From NCBI GenBank assembly GCA_015068645.1, contig SVKD01000001.1:1-64000 (forward strand): a stretch of DNA of 64,000 bases, given 5' to 3'. Below, one piece after another: positions 7,943 through 16,204 of the stretch (its first letter is position 1; the number at the start of each line of letters is the position of its first letter). The translations under genes and the position numbers were made by a program. This stretch comes from Oscillospiraceae bacterium (lineage in GTDB: Bacteria > Bacillota > Clostridia > UMGS1840). Under the pieces are notes generated by a model. That model was not told the DNA's origin, searched no databases, and saw only the letters and a program-made list of their open reading frames with translations.

Positions 7943-9796
7943 ATGGCTAATCGTGACGTTGTTGCCGGTGTTGACATCGGAAACTCCACAACCGAAGCGG
8001 TGCTGATGAGAGTACGTGACGGCCACTGTGATTTTCTCTCCTATGCTATGATTCCCACCACAGGTGTGAAAGGAACACGAGAAAATAAAACGGGTGTGAT
8101 TGCTGCCTTAAAGCAAGGAGCAAAAGATGCAGGTTTATCGCTTTCGGAAATTGACGAAGTGCTCATTAACGAAGCAACTCCCGTTATTTCTGAATTATCC
8201 ACAGACGTGATTTCCCAGACCACCATTATTGGTTCCGTGATGATTGGGCATAATCCTGATACTCCTGGCGGTAATGGAATTGGCGTAGGGTATACTCACG
8301 ATGTAAAGTCGTTGCATCTTTGCAATAAAACTGACGATTACATCGCAGTGGTAGATGCATCTGTGGACTTTGAAGAAGCGGCAAAATTGATTAACCGTGC
8401 TTTTGATGACGGAATTTCCGTAACAGGAATTATCTGTAAAAAAGATGACGGCGTGTTGATTGCAAACCGTCTTAGTGTAACCTTACCGATTGTGGATGAG
8501 GTGATGCAGATTGAAAAAATTCCCTTTGGAAAATTGGCAGCCGTTGAAGTTGCATCCGAATCAGGCACCATCAAAGTGTTATCTAATCCTTACGGAATTG
8601 CAGGAATCTTCAAATTGACGCCGGAAGAAACCAAAAGCGTCATTCCCATTTCCAAGAGTTTAATCGGACTTCGGTCCGGCGTTGTCATCAATAATGATGA
8701 AGGCGGCGTAAAAACTCAGGAAATTCCGGTTGGTAATATTTATATTTACGGAACCGGCGGTGATTTCAGTGTTCCTGTTTCTCAGGGAGCAGATAAGATT
8801 ACAGAAACCGTTTTAAAAAGTGGCGATATTTTTGATATTGCCGGTGAAAAAAACACAAACACGGGAAACTCCTTTGAACGGATTAAACGCCGTATGGCAG
8901 ACTTAACCGGTCAAATGGCAGATTCCATTAAAATATCTGACCTTTCCGCAACCGATACCTTAGCACCGATGAAGGTGTCCGGCGGTTTGGCAAATGAATA
9001 TGCCATGGAAAGTGTAGTGATGCTTTCCTCTATGGTAAAAACCTCACATCTTCCCATGAAGCAGATTGCAGACGTGGTAACCGATGAAATCGGTGTAAAC
9101 GTTTCTATTATGGGAAAAGAGGCAGATAATGCAATTATCGGTGCATTAACAACTTCCGGTGCAGATACACCATTAGCGATTTTAGATTTGGGCGGCGGCT
9201 CTACCGATGCTGCTTTGATGGATCAACAAGGAAACATCAAAAGCGTGCATACTGCAGGGGCAGGAGAGATGGTTACCACCATCATTGATTTGGAACTTGC
9301 TTTGTCTGACCGAGACACGGCGGAACTGATTAAGAGGTACCCCTTAGCAAGGGTAGAAACCTTCAATATGCTCCGTTTTGAAGACCAGACGGTAAAATTC
9401 ACCAAGGAGCAGTTACCTCCCGAACTTTATAAAAGAGTTGTAATTCTCACCGAAGATAAAATGATTCCCATTCGGAAAAAGAATCTGACAATGGAACAGA
9501 TTACAGTAATCCGAAAGGAAGCAAAACGAAAAGTATTTGTGCAAAACGCACTGAAAGCTTTAACTAAAATCGCACCTGACGGAAACTTAAGAAACATTCA
9601 GTTTGTGGTTATGGTAGGCGGTAGTGCTTTGGATTTTGAAGTGCCCGACCTCATCAATGAGGCACTTTCCAAATATAATATTGTGGCAGGCCGGGGAAAT
9701 GTGTTAGGAAAATTCGGTCCCAGAGCCGCAGTTGCAGCTGGCCTTGTGTTAGGTCAGTATTCCAAACAGATGAGATTGGGAGGTGAGAGCGTTTGA
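7943..9796 (+). CDS. pduG: Diol dehydratase reactivase large subunit PduG (DdrA)
   Basis: A 617-residue ATPase of the DdrA family, beginning with the Hsp70/actin-like phosphate-binding strand AGVDIGNSTTEAVL and containing DLGGGSTDAALM near residue 417. It exchanges damaged cobalamin from inactive PduCDE in an ATP-dependent way. In Salmonella and Klebsiella it works with a small subunit, PduH (DdrB); no pduH-like gene follows here, and none was found elsewhere in the window. The gene has a strong AGAAAGGAG ribosome site and its stop overlaps the TTG start of pduO, so the two are translationally coupled. Confidence 0.93.
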   Translation: MANRDVVAGVDIGNSTTEAVLMRVRDGHCDFLSYAMIPTTGVKGTRENKTGVIAALKQGAKDAGLSLSEIDEVLINEATPVISELSTDVISQTTIIGSVMIGHNPDTPGGNGIGVGYTHDVKSLHLCNKTDDYIAVVDASVDFEEAAKLINRAFDDGISVTGIICKKDDGVLIANRLSVTLPIVDEVMQIEKIPFGKLAAVEVASESGTIKVLSNPYGIAGIFKLTPEETKSVIPISKSLIGLRSGVVINNDEGGVKTQEIPVGNIYIYGTGGDFSVPVSQGADKITETVLKSGDIFDIAGEKNTNTGNSFERIKRRMADLTGQMADSIKISDLSATDTLAPMKVSGGLANEYAMESVVMLSSMVKTSHLPMKQIADVVTDEIGVNVSIMGKEADNAIIGALTTSGADTPLAILDLGGGSTDAALMDQQGNIKSVHTAGAGEMVTTIIDLELALSDRDTAELIKRYPLARVETFNMLRFEDQTVKFTKEQLPPELYKRVVILTEDKMIPIRKKNLTMEQITVIRKEAKRKVFVQNALKALTKIAPDGNLRNIQFVVMVGGSALDFEVPDLINEALSKYNIVAGRGNVLGKFGPRAAVAAGLVLGQYSKQMRLGGESV

Positions 9797-10743
9797 TTTA
9801 TACCAAAAAAGGAGACGAAGGATACTCCGGAAATTTTAAAAATACCAGATATCCGAAGGATTACGTCTTATTTGATTTGCTTGGTACGATCGACGAGCTT
9901 TCATCCCACTTAGGACTTGCCAAAACCGAATCTATTGAAGTGGTTGGTGATACAATCACCGCTCTGCAAAAAGAATTCATTTTACTGATGGGTTCGATTG
10001 CAGGTAGTCAACCATTTGACACCAAGCAGGCAACTCTGCGACTGGAAAAATTGATTGATGCCTTTTCGGCAAAAATTACTCGTGATGGTAAATTCACCAT
10101 CAGCGGACAGACAAAAGGTGGTGCTCACTTAGATGTGGCACGAACCGTTGCCCGCCGAGTAGAACGAGAAGCGGTAAGAGCTTCCAAATTGTTTTTGGTG
10201 AAAAAAGAGGAGTTATCTTATTTTAACAGATTATCCGATTTGCTTTATGTGTTAGCAAGGTATCAGGATCAGCTCTATGTACCAAAGGATGAAAAAATCA
10301 TTATATATGATAAGCCAAATGATGGCACGTTCAATATGAAACTGGCAGAAAATCTTTGCCAGACGGTAATCAGTCGTGCCAGAGAAATGGGCGTTAAGGT
10401 TGTCTGTGCCGTTTGTGACGGTGGTGGAAACCTGATGGCGATGCTACGTGATGATGATGCATATATTGCAAGTATCAATGTGGCTCAGAATAAAGCATAC
10501 ACAGCAGTCAGCTTGAAAATGCCCACAGAAACATTGGCGGGACTCACCAAACCCGGTGATTCTCTCTATGGAATCCAGCATCAAGACAGCCGATTGGTAG
10601 TGTTTGGTGGGGGAATTCCTCTCATCATAAATGATGTGATCGTAGGTGGTTTTGGTGTCAGTGGCGGAAGTTTAGAACAAGATACCGCATTGGCAGCTTA
10701 CGCCAAAGAAGTTTTTCAGAACATTACGAAAGTGAATGAATAA
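9793..10743 (+). CDS. pduO: Cob(I)alamin adenosyltransferase PduO with C-terminal GlcG/HbpS-like domain
   Basis: It starts at TTG 9793, overlapping the pduG stop, after GGGAGGTGA. Residues 1 to about 170 are a PduO-type ATP:cob(I)alamin adenosyltransferase: IYTKKGDEGYSG at the start, FDLLGTIDELSSHLG, and RVEREAVRAS with YFNRLSDLLYVLAR. From about 185 a GlcG/HbpS-like (DUF336) domain follows, with CDGGGNLMAMLRDDDAY and a Gly-rich end (VFGGGIPL, GGFGVSGGS). This two-domain form is that of Salmonella PduO. It makes adenosylcobalamin for PduCDE; the second domain binds haem or flavin in relatives. Together with PduS it would recycle the cofactor within or at the shell. Confidence 0.93.
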   Translation: MIYTKKGDEGYSGNFKNTRYPKDYVLFDLLGTIDELSSHLGLAKTESIEVVGDTITALQKEFILLMGSIAGSQPFDTKQATLRLEKLIDAFSAKITRDGKFTISGQTKGGAHLDVARTVARRVEREAVRASKLFLVKKEELSYFNRLSDLLYVLARYQDQLYVPKDEKIIIYDKPNDGTFNMKLAENLCQTVISRAREMGVKVVCAVCDGGGNLMAMLRDDDAYIASINVAQNKAYTAVSLKMPTETLAGLTKPGDSLYGIQHQDSRLVVFGGGIPLIINDVIVGGFGVSGGSLEQDTALAAYAKEVFQNITKVNE

Positions 10744-10761
10744 AGAAAGGATGTGTTCAAA

Positions 10762-12207
10762 ATGAACGAACAACAGATTGCAAGCATTGTTGAACAGGTA
10801 ATTAAAGGAATGGCTGCCAAAGGTGCCGCTCCGAAAGCATCCGGTAAATATAAAGGTGTTTTCTCCACCATGGAAGAAGCATTGGAAGCAGCAAAAACAG
10901 CTTATAAACTGTTTCGTGGCTACTCTGTAGAACAGAGAGAAAACATGATTACCAAAATCAGAGAAAAAATTATGGCAGAAGCCGAAACCATGGCTAAAAT
11001 GGGCGTGGAAGAAACCGGTATGGGCAGAGTGACTGATAAAATCATCAAACACACTCTGGTTGCAGAAAAAACTCCCGGCACCGAAGATTTACAGCCTAGA
11101 GCATACAGTGGTGATACGGGCTTAACCTTAGTGGAAATGGCTCCCTTTGGATTAATCGGAAGTATCACTCCTACTACCAACCCTTCTGAAACTGTTCTTT
11201 GTAACTCCATTGGGATGTTGGCAGGCGGTAACTGTGTTGTATTTAATCCTCATCCGAGAGCAATCAACACTTCCAACTATGCGGTAGACTTAATCAACCG
11301 TGCAGTATTAGAAGCAGGTGGTCCTGAAAATGTGGTAGTATCTGTTACCAAACCTACCTTGAAAACTGCTGACGCTATGATTAAATGCCCCGACATTAAA
11401 TTGTTGGTGGCAACCGGTGGCCCCGGTGTTGTTAGAACACTGCTTTCCTCCGGTAAAAAAGCAATCGGTGCAGGTGCAGGAAACCCGCCCGTAATTGTAG
11501 ACGAAACTGCCGACATCAGAAAAGCGGCAAAAGATATCGTTGCAGGTGCAAGCTTTGATAACAATCTGCCCTGTATTGCAGAAAAAGAGTGTTTTGCTGT
11601 AGAAAGTATCAAAGACGAGCTGATTCACTATATGACTCAGAATGGTGCATACTTGCTGAAAAATAAATCCGATATTGATAAATTAGTAAATGTTGCATTA
11701 ACTGTGGAAGAATGCAAACAGGGCGAAGGATGCTCCGACAGACCGAAACGTAAATTGATGCTCAATAAAGATTGGGTTGGTAAAGATGCAAACCTGTTCT
11801 TAGAAGCAATTGGTATTACCGATGCTCCCAAAGATACCCGCCTGATCATTATGGAAACCACCGAAGATCATCCCTTTGTATCCGAAGAATTGATGATGCC
11901 GATTTTACCCATCGTGTCTGTAAAGGATGTTGACGAAGCAATCCGTTTGGGCGTGAAATACGAACACGGCAACCGTCACAGTGCTCATATGCATTCCAAA
12001 AACATTGATAACTTAACCAAATTTGCAAGAGAAGTGGAAACCACTATCTTTGTAAAAAATGCACCTTCCTATGCAGGTATCGGTGCAGGCGGTGAAGGTC
12101 ACACCACCTTTACCATCGCAGGACCCACCGGCGAAGGTATTACCTCCGCAAGAAGCTTCACCCGTCAGAGAAGATGTGTTCTGGTGGACGGCTTCAGAAT
12201 TATTTAG
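10762..12207 (+). CDS. pduP: CoA-acylating propionaldehyde dehydrogenase PduP
   Basis: The ATG at 10762 follows AGAAAGGATG with good spacing; GTG 10753 is too close. The 481-residue protein has an N-terminal targeting helix, EQQIASIVEQVIKGMAA, a short linker (APKASGKYKG), then an aldehyde dehydrogenase domain of the AdhE/EutE/PduP class. The catalytic Cys lies in FDNNLPCIAEKE near residue 272. It converts propionaldehyde, NAD and CoA to propionyl-CoA and NADH within the compartment. The product feeds PduL. The next gene begins 39 bases downstream. Confidence 0.94.
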   Translation: MNEQQIASIVEQVIKGMAAKGAAPKASGKYKGVFSTMEEALEAAKTAYKLFRGYSVEQRENMITKIREKIMAEAETMAKMGVEETGMGRVTDKIIKHTLVAEKTPGTEDLQPRAYSGDTGLTLVEMAPFGLIGSITPTTNPSETVLCNSIGMLAGGNCVVFNPHPRAINTSNYAVDLINRAVLEAGGPENVVVSVTKPTLKTADAMIKCPDIKLLVATGGPGVVRTLLSSGKKAIGAGAGNPPVIVDETADIRKAAKDIVAGASFDNNLPCIAEKECFAVESIKDELIHYMTQNGAYLLKNKSDIDKLVNVALTVEECKQGEGCSDRPKRKLMLNKDWVGKDANLFLEAIGITDAPKDTRLIIMETTEDHPFVSEELMMPILPIVSVKDVDEAIRLGVKYEHGNRHSAHMHSKNIDNLTKFAREVETTIFVKNAPSYAGIGAGGEGHTTFTIAGPTGEGITSARSFTRQRRCVLVDGFRII

Positions 12208-12246
12208 TTTAAAAATTCAGTATATATAGAAAGAGGGATCGTTAAG

Positions 12247-13470
12247 ATGGAAATGAACGAAAAAGCGATTGAATCAATCGTAAAACAAGTTTTAAACAAC
12301 TTAAACGGCGGTTCTGATTGCAGCTGTGGCGGAAATTGCACTTGCGGAAAATCTGCAGGTCCCATTCCCAAAACTGCAAAAGCCGCAATGCTCACCTCTT
12401 TGGAGCATTACGATATCAAAGAGTTTCCCATTCCTGAACTTGGTGACGACGATATCTTAGTCAAAGTAGAAGGCTGCGGTATCTGCGGAACTGACGCTCA
12501 CGAGTTCAAACGTGACCCCTTCGGCTTAATTCCCGTGGTATTAGGTCACGAAGGTACCGGCGAAATCGTGAAAATGGGTAAAAATGTGAAAAAAGACAGC
12601 GCAGGCAAAGCTTTAAACATCGGTGACAAAGTTGTTACCTGTATGATTTTTAAAGATGACCCCAACATCACTATGTTTGACTTAAACAAACAGAACGTTG
12701 GTGACGGTGCAGACGTTTACGGTTTAATTCCCGACGATGATATTCACCTGAATGGTTGGTTTGCTGACTATATGGTAATCAGAGGCGGTTCCACCGTATT
12801 CAATGTATCTGACTTAGATTTAGAAAGCAGAATCTTAATCGAGCCTGCTGCCGTTTTAATCCATGCAGTAGAACGTGCAAAAACTGTTGGTATCTTAAGA
12901 TTCAACAGCCGCGTGGTTGTTCAGGGTTGCGGACCCATCGGTTTGTTATGTATCGCAATCTTGCGTACCATGGGTGTTGAAAACATCGTTGCAGTAGACG
13001 GTGAAGAAAAGAGATTACAATTTGCAAAAGAAATGGGTGCAACTAAATCCGTTAACTTTAAAAACCATAAAGGTATTGATGAGTTAACCAACGCTGTGAA
13101 AGATGCATTCGGCGGTTACTATGCTGATTTTGCATTCCAGTGTACCGGTTCTCCCATCGCTCATTCCAATGTATATAAATTCGTAAGAAAAGGCGGCGGA
13201 CTGTGCGAACTTGGTTTCTTCATCAATGGTGGAGATGCTACTATTAACCCTCACTTCGATATTTGCGCAAAAGAACTGACTGTTGTTGGTTCCTGGGTAT
13301 ATACTTTACGCGATTATGCAACCACCTTCGATTTCTTAAAGAGAGCTCAGGGCATCGGTTTACCGATTAAAAAGCTGATTACTCACAAATATCCGCTTTC
13401 CCAGATTAATGAAGCTCATCAGACCAATCTGAAGATGGAAGGCTTAAAAATCGCCATCATCAATGAATAA
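12247..13470 (+). CDS. Encapsulated zinc-type (MDR) alcohol dehydrogenase with N-terminal Cys cluster
   Basis: The 407-residue protein starts with a BMC targeting helix (NEKAIESIVKQVLNNL), then a Cys-rich linker, CSCGGNCTCG, and a medium-chain dehydrogenase domain from about residue 45. The catalytic-zinc region is present (GCGICGTDAHEF, then LGHEGTGEIV) and so is the Rossmann motif VVQGCGPIGLLCIAI. The four closely spaced Cys of the classical structural-zinc lobe are not seen where they should be (around residues 130-160). In Pdu systems the NADH-recycling propanol dehydrogenase is usually the iron-type PduQ; here this zinc-type enzyme takes that place. With no FucO-like lactaldehyde reductase in the operon, it may also reduce lactaldehyde to 1,2-propanediol. 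Substrate is inferred from context. Confidence 0.88.
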   Translation: MEMNEKAIESIVKQVLNNLNGGSDCSCGGNCTCGKSAGPIPKTAKAAMLTSLEHYDIKEFPIPELGDDDILVKVEGCGICGTDAHEFKRDPFGLIPVVLGHEGTGEIVKMGKNVKKDSAGKALNIGDKVVTCMIFKDDPNITMFDLNKQNVGDGADVYGLIPDDDIHLNGWFADYMVIRGGSTVFNVSDLDLESRILIEPAAVLIHAVERAKTVGILRFNSRVVVQGCGPIGLLCIAILRTMGVENIVAVDGEEKRLQFAKEMGATKSVNFKNHKGIDELTNAVKDAFGGYYADFAFQCTGSPIAHSNVYKFVRKGGGLCELGFFINGGDATINPHFDICAKELTVVGSWVYTLRDYATTFDFLKRAQGIGLPIKKLITHKYPLSQINEAHQTNLKMEGLKIAIINE

Positions 13471-13503
13471 TCAGAGTGAATCTGAATATAAGGAGGATTT
13501 ACA

Positions 13504-14001
13504 ATGAATGCATTGGGAATGGTTGAGGTTTTTGGGTTCACTACCGCAATCGTTTGTGCTGATGCTGCTGCCAAAGCAGCTGCGGTAAAAATTATTGCGC
13601 TGGATACCACAAAACCTGCCAATGGCGATAGCGCGGAAGTTCCCTTGGTAATGATTGTGAAAATGGAAGGTTCCGTTTCTGCAGTAACCGCAGGTGTTGC
13701 GGCTGCAAAAGCGCAGGCAGAACAACGAGGACTCTACATTGTATCACACATCATTTCCCGTCCCGGACCGGATATTGACAAACTGGCTTATCTGTGCAAG
13801 GTGGGAAATGAACCTATCGGAAAAAAATCCGCAAAAAAAGCAGAGTCGAAAATTGAAAAAACTTCTGAAACAATCGCACCGGTTGTTTCGGAAGCAAAAG
13901 CAGAAACATCCCAACCGGTAGCAAATGCACCGAAAAAAAGAGGACGTCCTGCAAAGGCGAAACCTGCTGAAGATCCCGAACAGCAAACAATCGGGGAATA
14001 A
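13504..14001 (+). CDS. BMC-H shell protein with long AT-hook-bearing C-terminal tail
   Basis: Residues 1 to about 100 form one BMC (Pfam BMC) domain: ALGMVEVFGFTTAIVCADAA at the start, VSAVTAGVAAAKAQAE in the middle, and SRPGPDI at the end. The hexamer-forming domain is followed by a tail of about 60 residues rich in Lys, Glu, Ala and Pro and predicted to be disordered. Near its end is KKRGRPAK (residues 144-151), which matches an AT-hook core (RGRP flanked by basic residues). Extended BMC-H proteins such as PduK and EutK also carry C-terminal extensions, and EutK's is a nucleic-acid-binding-like fold, but this tail is different. The ribosome site is AAGGAGG. It is the first of four shell hexamer genes in a row. 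Confidence 0.9.
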   Translation: MNALGMVEVFGFTTAIVCADAAAKAAAVKIIALDTTKPANGDSAEVPLVMIVKMEGSVSAVTAGVAAAKAQAEQRGLYIVSHIISRPGPDIDKLAYLCKVGNEPIGKKSAKKAESKIEKTSETIAPVVSEAKAETSQPVANAPKKRGRPAKAKPAEDPEQQTIGE

Positions 14002-14053
14002 CAATTGTTAATAAAAATTATTATAAAAGGCCAAAGGCCAGGAGGATTTAAAA

Positions 14054-14332
14054 ATGAATTTTGAAGCATTAGGTATGGTTGAAACCAGAGGTTTAGTAGC
14101 TGCAATCGAAGCAGCTGATGCAATGGTAAAAGCAGCAAACGTTACCTTAGTTGGTACCGAAAAAATCGGTTCCGGTTTGGTAAGCGTTATGGTTAGAGGC
14201 GACGTTGGTGCAGTAAAAGCTGCTACCGAAGCTGGTTCTCAGGCAGCTGCTAGATTAGGCGAAATCGTTGCTGTACACGTAATTCCCAGACCCCATGGCG
14301 ACGTTGAAAAAATCTTACCCGAACTGAAGTAA
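14054..14332 (+). CDS. BMC-H shell protein (PduA/PduJ-like), copy A
   Basis: A 92-residue single-domain shell protein that forms flat hexamers. Typical features are [20 protein letters not shown], the pore-side [15 protein letters not shown], and [10 protein letters not shown] at the end. It matches the gene at 14737 at 85 of 92 residues. A small GGCCAAAGGCC hairpin abuts its AGGAGG ribosome site, and a stronger hairpin follows its stop (14362-14387); both features fit a highly expressed segment of the mRNA. It probably forms most of the shell facets together with copy B. Confidence 0.94.
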   Translation: MNFEALGMVETRGLVAAIEAADAMVKAANVTLVGTEKIGSGLVSVMVRGDVGAVKAATEAGSQAAARLGEIVAVHVIPRPHGDVEKILPELK

Positions 14333-14361
14333 GATAAATCCTTGACTCTATCGAACGGATG

Positions 14362-14387
14362 TCTCTCGCTCCGTTTGGAGTGAGAGA
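14362..14387 (+). other. Intercistronic stem-loop after BMC-H copy A
   Basis: TCTCTCGCTCC pairs with GGAGTGAGAGA (one G-T pair) around a 4-base loop. No T-run follows, so it is more likely an mRNA processing or stabilising hairpin than a terminator. Confidence 0.6.
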
Positions 14388-14416
14388 TAATCCCGTAGTG
14401 AAAGGAGAACGAACAA

Positions 14417-14689
14417 ATGGAAGCAATCGGCTTATTGGAAGTGCAGGCATTAGCCGCAGCCATCGAAGGCTTAGACGCTATGTTAAAGGCCGCAAATGTA
14501 AGATTGGTTCATATTGAACGTCGTCTTGGTGGCCGTTTGGTGACTATGGTTGTTGCAGGTACTGTATCCGCTGTAACTTCTGCAGTGGAAGCCGGTCGTG
14601 TGGCGGCTGCCCGGATCGGTAATGTGAAATGTTGTGAAGTAATTGCAAGACCTCATGAAGAGGTTACCAAATTCCTCACAGATTTCTAA
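14417..14689 (+). CDS. BMC-H shell protein, divergent paralogue
   Basis: A 90-residue single BMC domain: AIGLLEVQALAAAIEGLDAM, then GRLVTMVVAGTVSAV, and RPHEEVTKFLTDF at the end. It is clearly related to the PduA/J-like pair on each side but differs in most surface and pore positions (LGGRL where the others have GSGLV), so its hexamer pore probably has different selectivity. The ribosome site is AAAGGAG. Its place between the two near-identical copies suggests insertion into, or divergence within, a duplicated array. Confidence 0.92.
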   Translation: MEAIGLLEVQALAAAIEGLDAMLKAANVRLVHIERRLGGRLVTMVVAGTVSAVTSAVEAGRVAAARIGNVKCCEVIARPHEEVTKFLTDF

Positions 14690-14736
14690 ATCCAATTTCG
14701 TAAAAAACAAAAATATAAATTATGGAGGTATTCGTA

Positions 14737-15015
14737 ATGAACTTTGAAGCTTTAGGAATGGTTGAAACCAGAGGTTTAGTAGCTGCAATCGAAGCAGCTG
14801 ATGCAATGGTAAAAGCAGCTAACGTTTCCTTAATTGGTACTGAAAAAATCGGTTCCGGTTTAGTAAGCGTTATGGTTAGAGGCGACGTTGGTGCGGTTAA
14901 ATCTGCAACCGAAGCTGGCGCTGAAGCTGCTGCAAGACTGGGCGAAATCGTTGCTGTTCACGTTATTCCGAGACCGCACGGTGATGTAGAAAAAATTCTG
15001 CCCCAGATTAAATAA
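14737..15015 (+). CDS. BMC-H shell protein (PduA/PduJ-like), copy B
   Basis: The start is ATG 14737, preceded by TGGAGGTA; the ATG at 14722 overlaps that site. The 92-residue product differs from copy A (14054) at only seven positions, mostly conservative (T31S, V33I, A56S, S62A, Q63E, E90Q, L91I). It should form the same hexamers, or mixed ones. A stem-loop follows 27 bases after the stop. The pair recalls PduA and PduJ of Salmonella, which are also near-identical. Confidence 0.94.
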   Translation: MNFEALGMVETRGLVAAIEAADAMVKAANVSLIGTEKIGSGLVSVMVRGDVGAVKSATEAGAEAAARLGEIVAVHVIPRPHGDVEKILPQIK

Positions 15016-15042
15016 TTGCATTTTTGAACATTGATGCAGGTG

Positions 15043-15069
15043 GTGCACGGTCTTTTTTAGGCCGTGTAC
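15043..15069 (+). other. Intercistronic stem-loop after BMC-H copy B
   Basis: GTGCACGGTC pairs with GGCCGTGTAC (ten pairs with two wobbles) around a T-rich loop. A further A/T-rich inverted repeat (AAAAAGAA with TTCTTTTT) follows before pduL. No terminal T-run is present. Partial termination or RNA processing may lower the expression of pduL and later genes relative to shell genes. Confidence 0.5.
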
Positions 15070-15180
15070 CGCAACGCAGAAAAAGAAAAGCAAAAAGAAA
15101 AATTCAGTTTGTTCTTTTTGGTTGCACCCTTGAACCCAAAAGAATGAACTGAGTTTGGGAAAGTTCCATTTAGAAAGGTT

Positions 15181-15852
15181 GTGAACATTTTGGAACGTGA
15201 AAAAATCGTTAGTGAAGTTGTAAAACAAGTGTTAGCAATGTATAAACAAAATGACAGTGCACCTGCAAACACTGCAGATGATTCCGAAATTAAGGTTGGG
15301 GTATCGCAACGTCATATCCATTTATCTCAGACTGATTTGGAAAAACTGTTTGGTAAAGGTTATGAATTAACCATGTTAAAGCCTTTGATGGGAAAAGAAT
15401 TTGCTGCAAAAGAAGTGGTTACTTTGGTTGGCAAATCCTTAAAATCCATCGAAAATGTTCGTGTTTTGGGGCCTGTTAGAAAAAATACACAGGTTGAAAT
15501 CTCCAGAACGGATACTTTTGTATTAAAAGTGAGTCCTCCGGTTCGTCCTTCCGGCGAAATCAAGGGTTCTGAACGTCTAGTTGTGGTAGGGCCGAAGGGA
15601 GCCATCTACCTGGATGAAGGCGTTATTATTGCAAACCGTCATATTCATATGACTCCGGATACCGCAAGAAAATTCGGCGTGACCGACAATTCTTTGGTAG
15701 ATGTGGAAATCGACGGTGTAAAACCCACCAGATTTTTTGATGTGCAGGTTCGGGTACGTGATGATTTCAACACCGAAATGCATATTGATACCGACGATGC
15801 AAACTCCGCAGGGTTAAAAAACGGAGACAACGTAAGAATTATTTCAAAATAG
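15181..15852 (+). CDS. pduL: Phosphate propanoyltransferase PduL
   Basis: The protein has an N-terminal targeting helix, REKIVSEVVKQVLAMY, a linker, and the two-barrel PduL core with its two zinc-binding histidine motifs: VSQRHIHLSQ near residue 43 and IIANRHIHMTPD near 150. It converts propionyl-CoA and phosphate to propionyl-phosphate and CoA, which keeps CoA inside the compartment. The start is uncertain: AGAAAGG ends only two bases before GTG 15181, so TTG 15190, three codons later, may be the true one. No propionate kinase gene (pduW) is nearby; a general acetate kinase elsewhere would finish the step. Confidence 0.94.
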   Translation: MNILEREKIVSEVVKQVLAMYKQNDSAPANTADDSEIKVGVSQRHIHLSQTDLEKLFGKGYELTMLKPLMGKEFAAKEVVTLVGKSLKSIENVRVLGPVRKNTQVEISRTDTFVLKVSPPVRPSGEIKGSERLVVVGPKGAIYLDEGVIIANRHIHMTPDTARKFGVTDNSLVDVEIDGVKPTRFFDVQVRVRDDFNTEMHIDTDDANSAGLKNGDNVRIISK

Positions 15853-15894
15853 CATACACCAAAAATTTAGTAAAAGAAAAGGGAATGTATTGTT

Positions 15895-16152
15895 ATGGTA
15901 GTAGGAAAAGTTACAGGTTCTATTTTCTCCACCCGCAAGTTAGATAGCTTAACCGGATTTAAATTGATGGTAGTTAACATTGGCAAGGGTAAGGATGATT
16001 TTGTTGTTGCCATGGATACTTTAGGTGCCGGCATTGGCGATGTGGTTTTAGTTACCTTAGGAGACAGTGCAAGATTTGCTTGCCAGAACGAAAAAACTCC
16101 CATTGATGCAGTAATCGTGGGAATTGTTGACCAATCTAATTATAATCTGTAA
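15895..16152 (+). CDS. pduN: BMC-P pentameric vertex protein (PduN/EutN/CcmL family)
   Basis: The 85-residue protein has the EutN/CcmL pattern: MVVGKVTGSIFSTRK at the start, LMVVNIGKG, then ALGAGIGDVV-like sequence (TLGAGIGDVVLVTLGDSA) and DAVIVGIVD at the end. Pentamers of this family close the twelve vertices of the shell. It is the only BMC-P gene in the operon. The ribosome site is AAAGGGAATG. It lies between pduL and pduS, with 42 bases on the left. Confidence 0.93.
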   Translation: MVVGKVTGSIFSTRKLDSLTGFKLMVVNIGKGKDDFVVAMDTLGAGIGDVVLVTLGDSARFACQNEKTPIDAVIVGIVDQSNYNL

Positions 16153-16204
16153 TTCGTTTTCAAAAAGCGTTTAATTGCGCTTCATAGAAGGAATTGAACT
16201 TAAG

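Noticed and set aside
13744-14138. Long open frames on the minus strand opposite the extended BMC-H and other shell genes.
   Set aside because: They mirror the biased codon use of the real genes, have no ribosome sites and show low-complexity Cys/Phe-rich or Leu-rich products.
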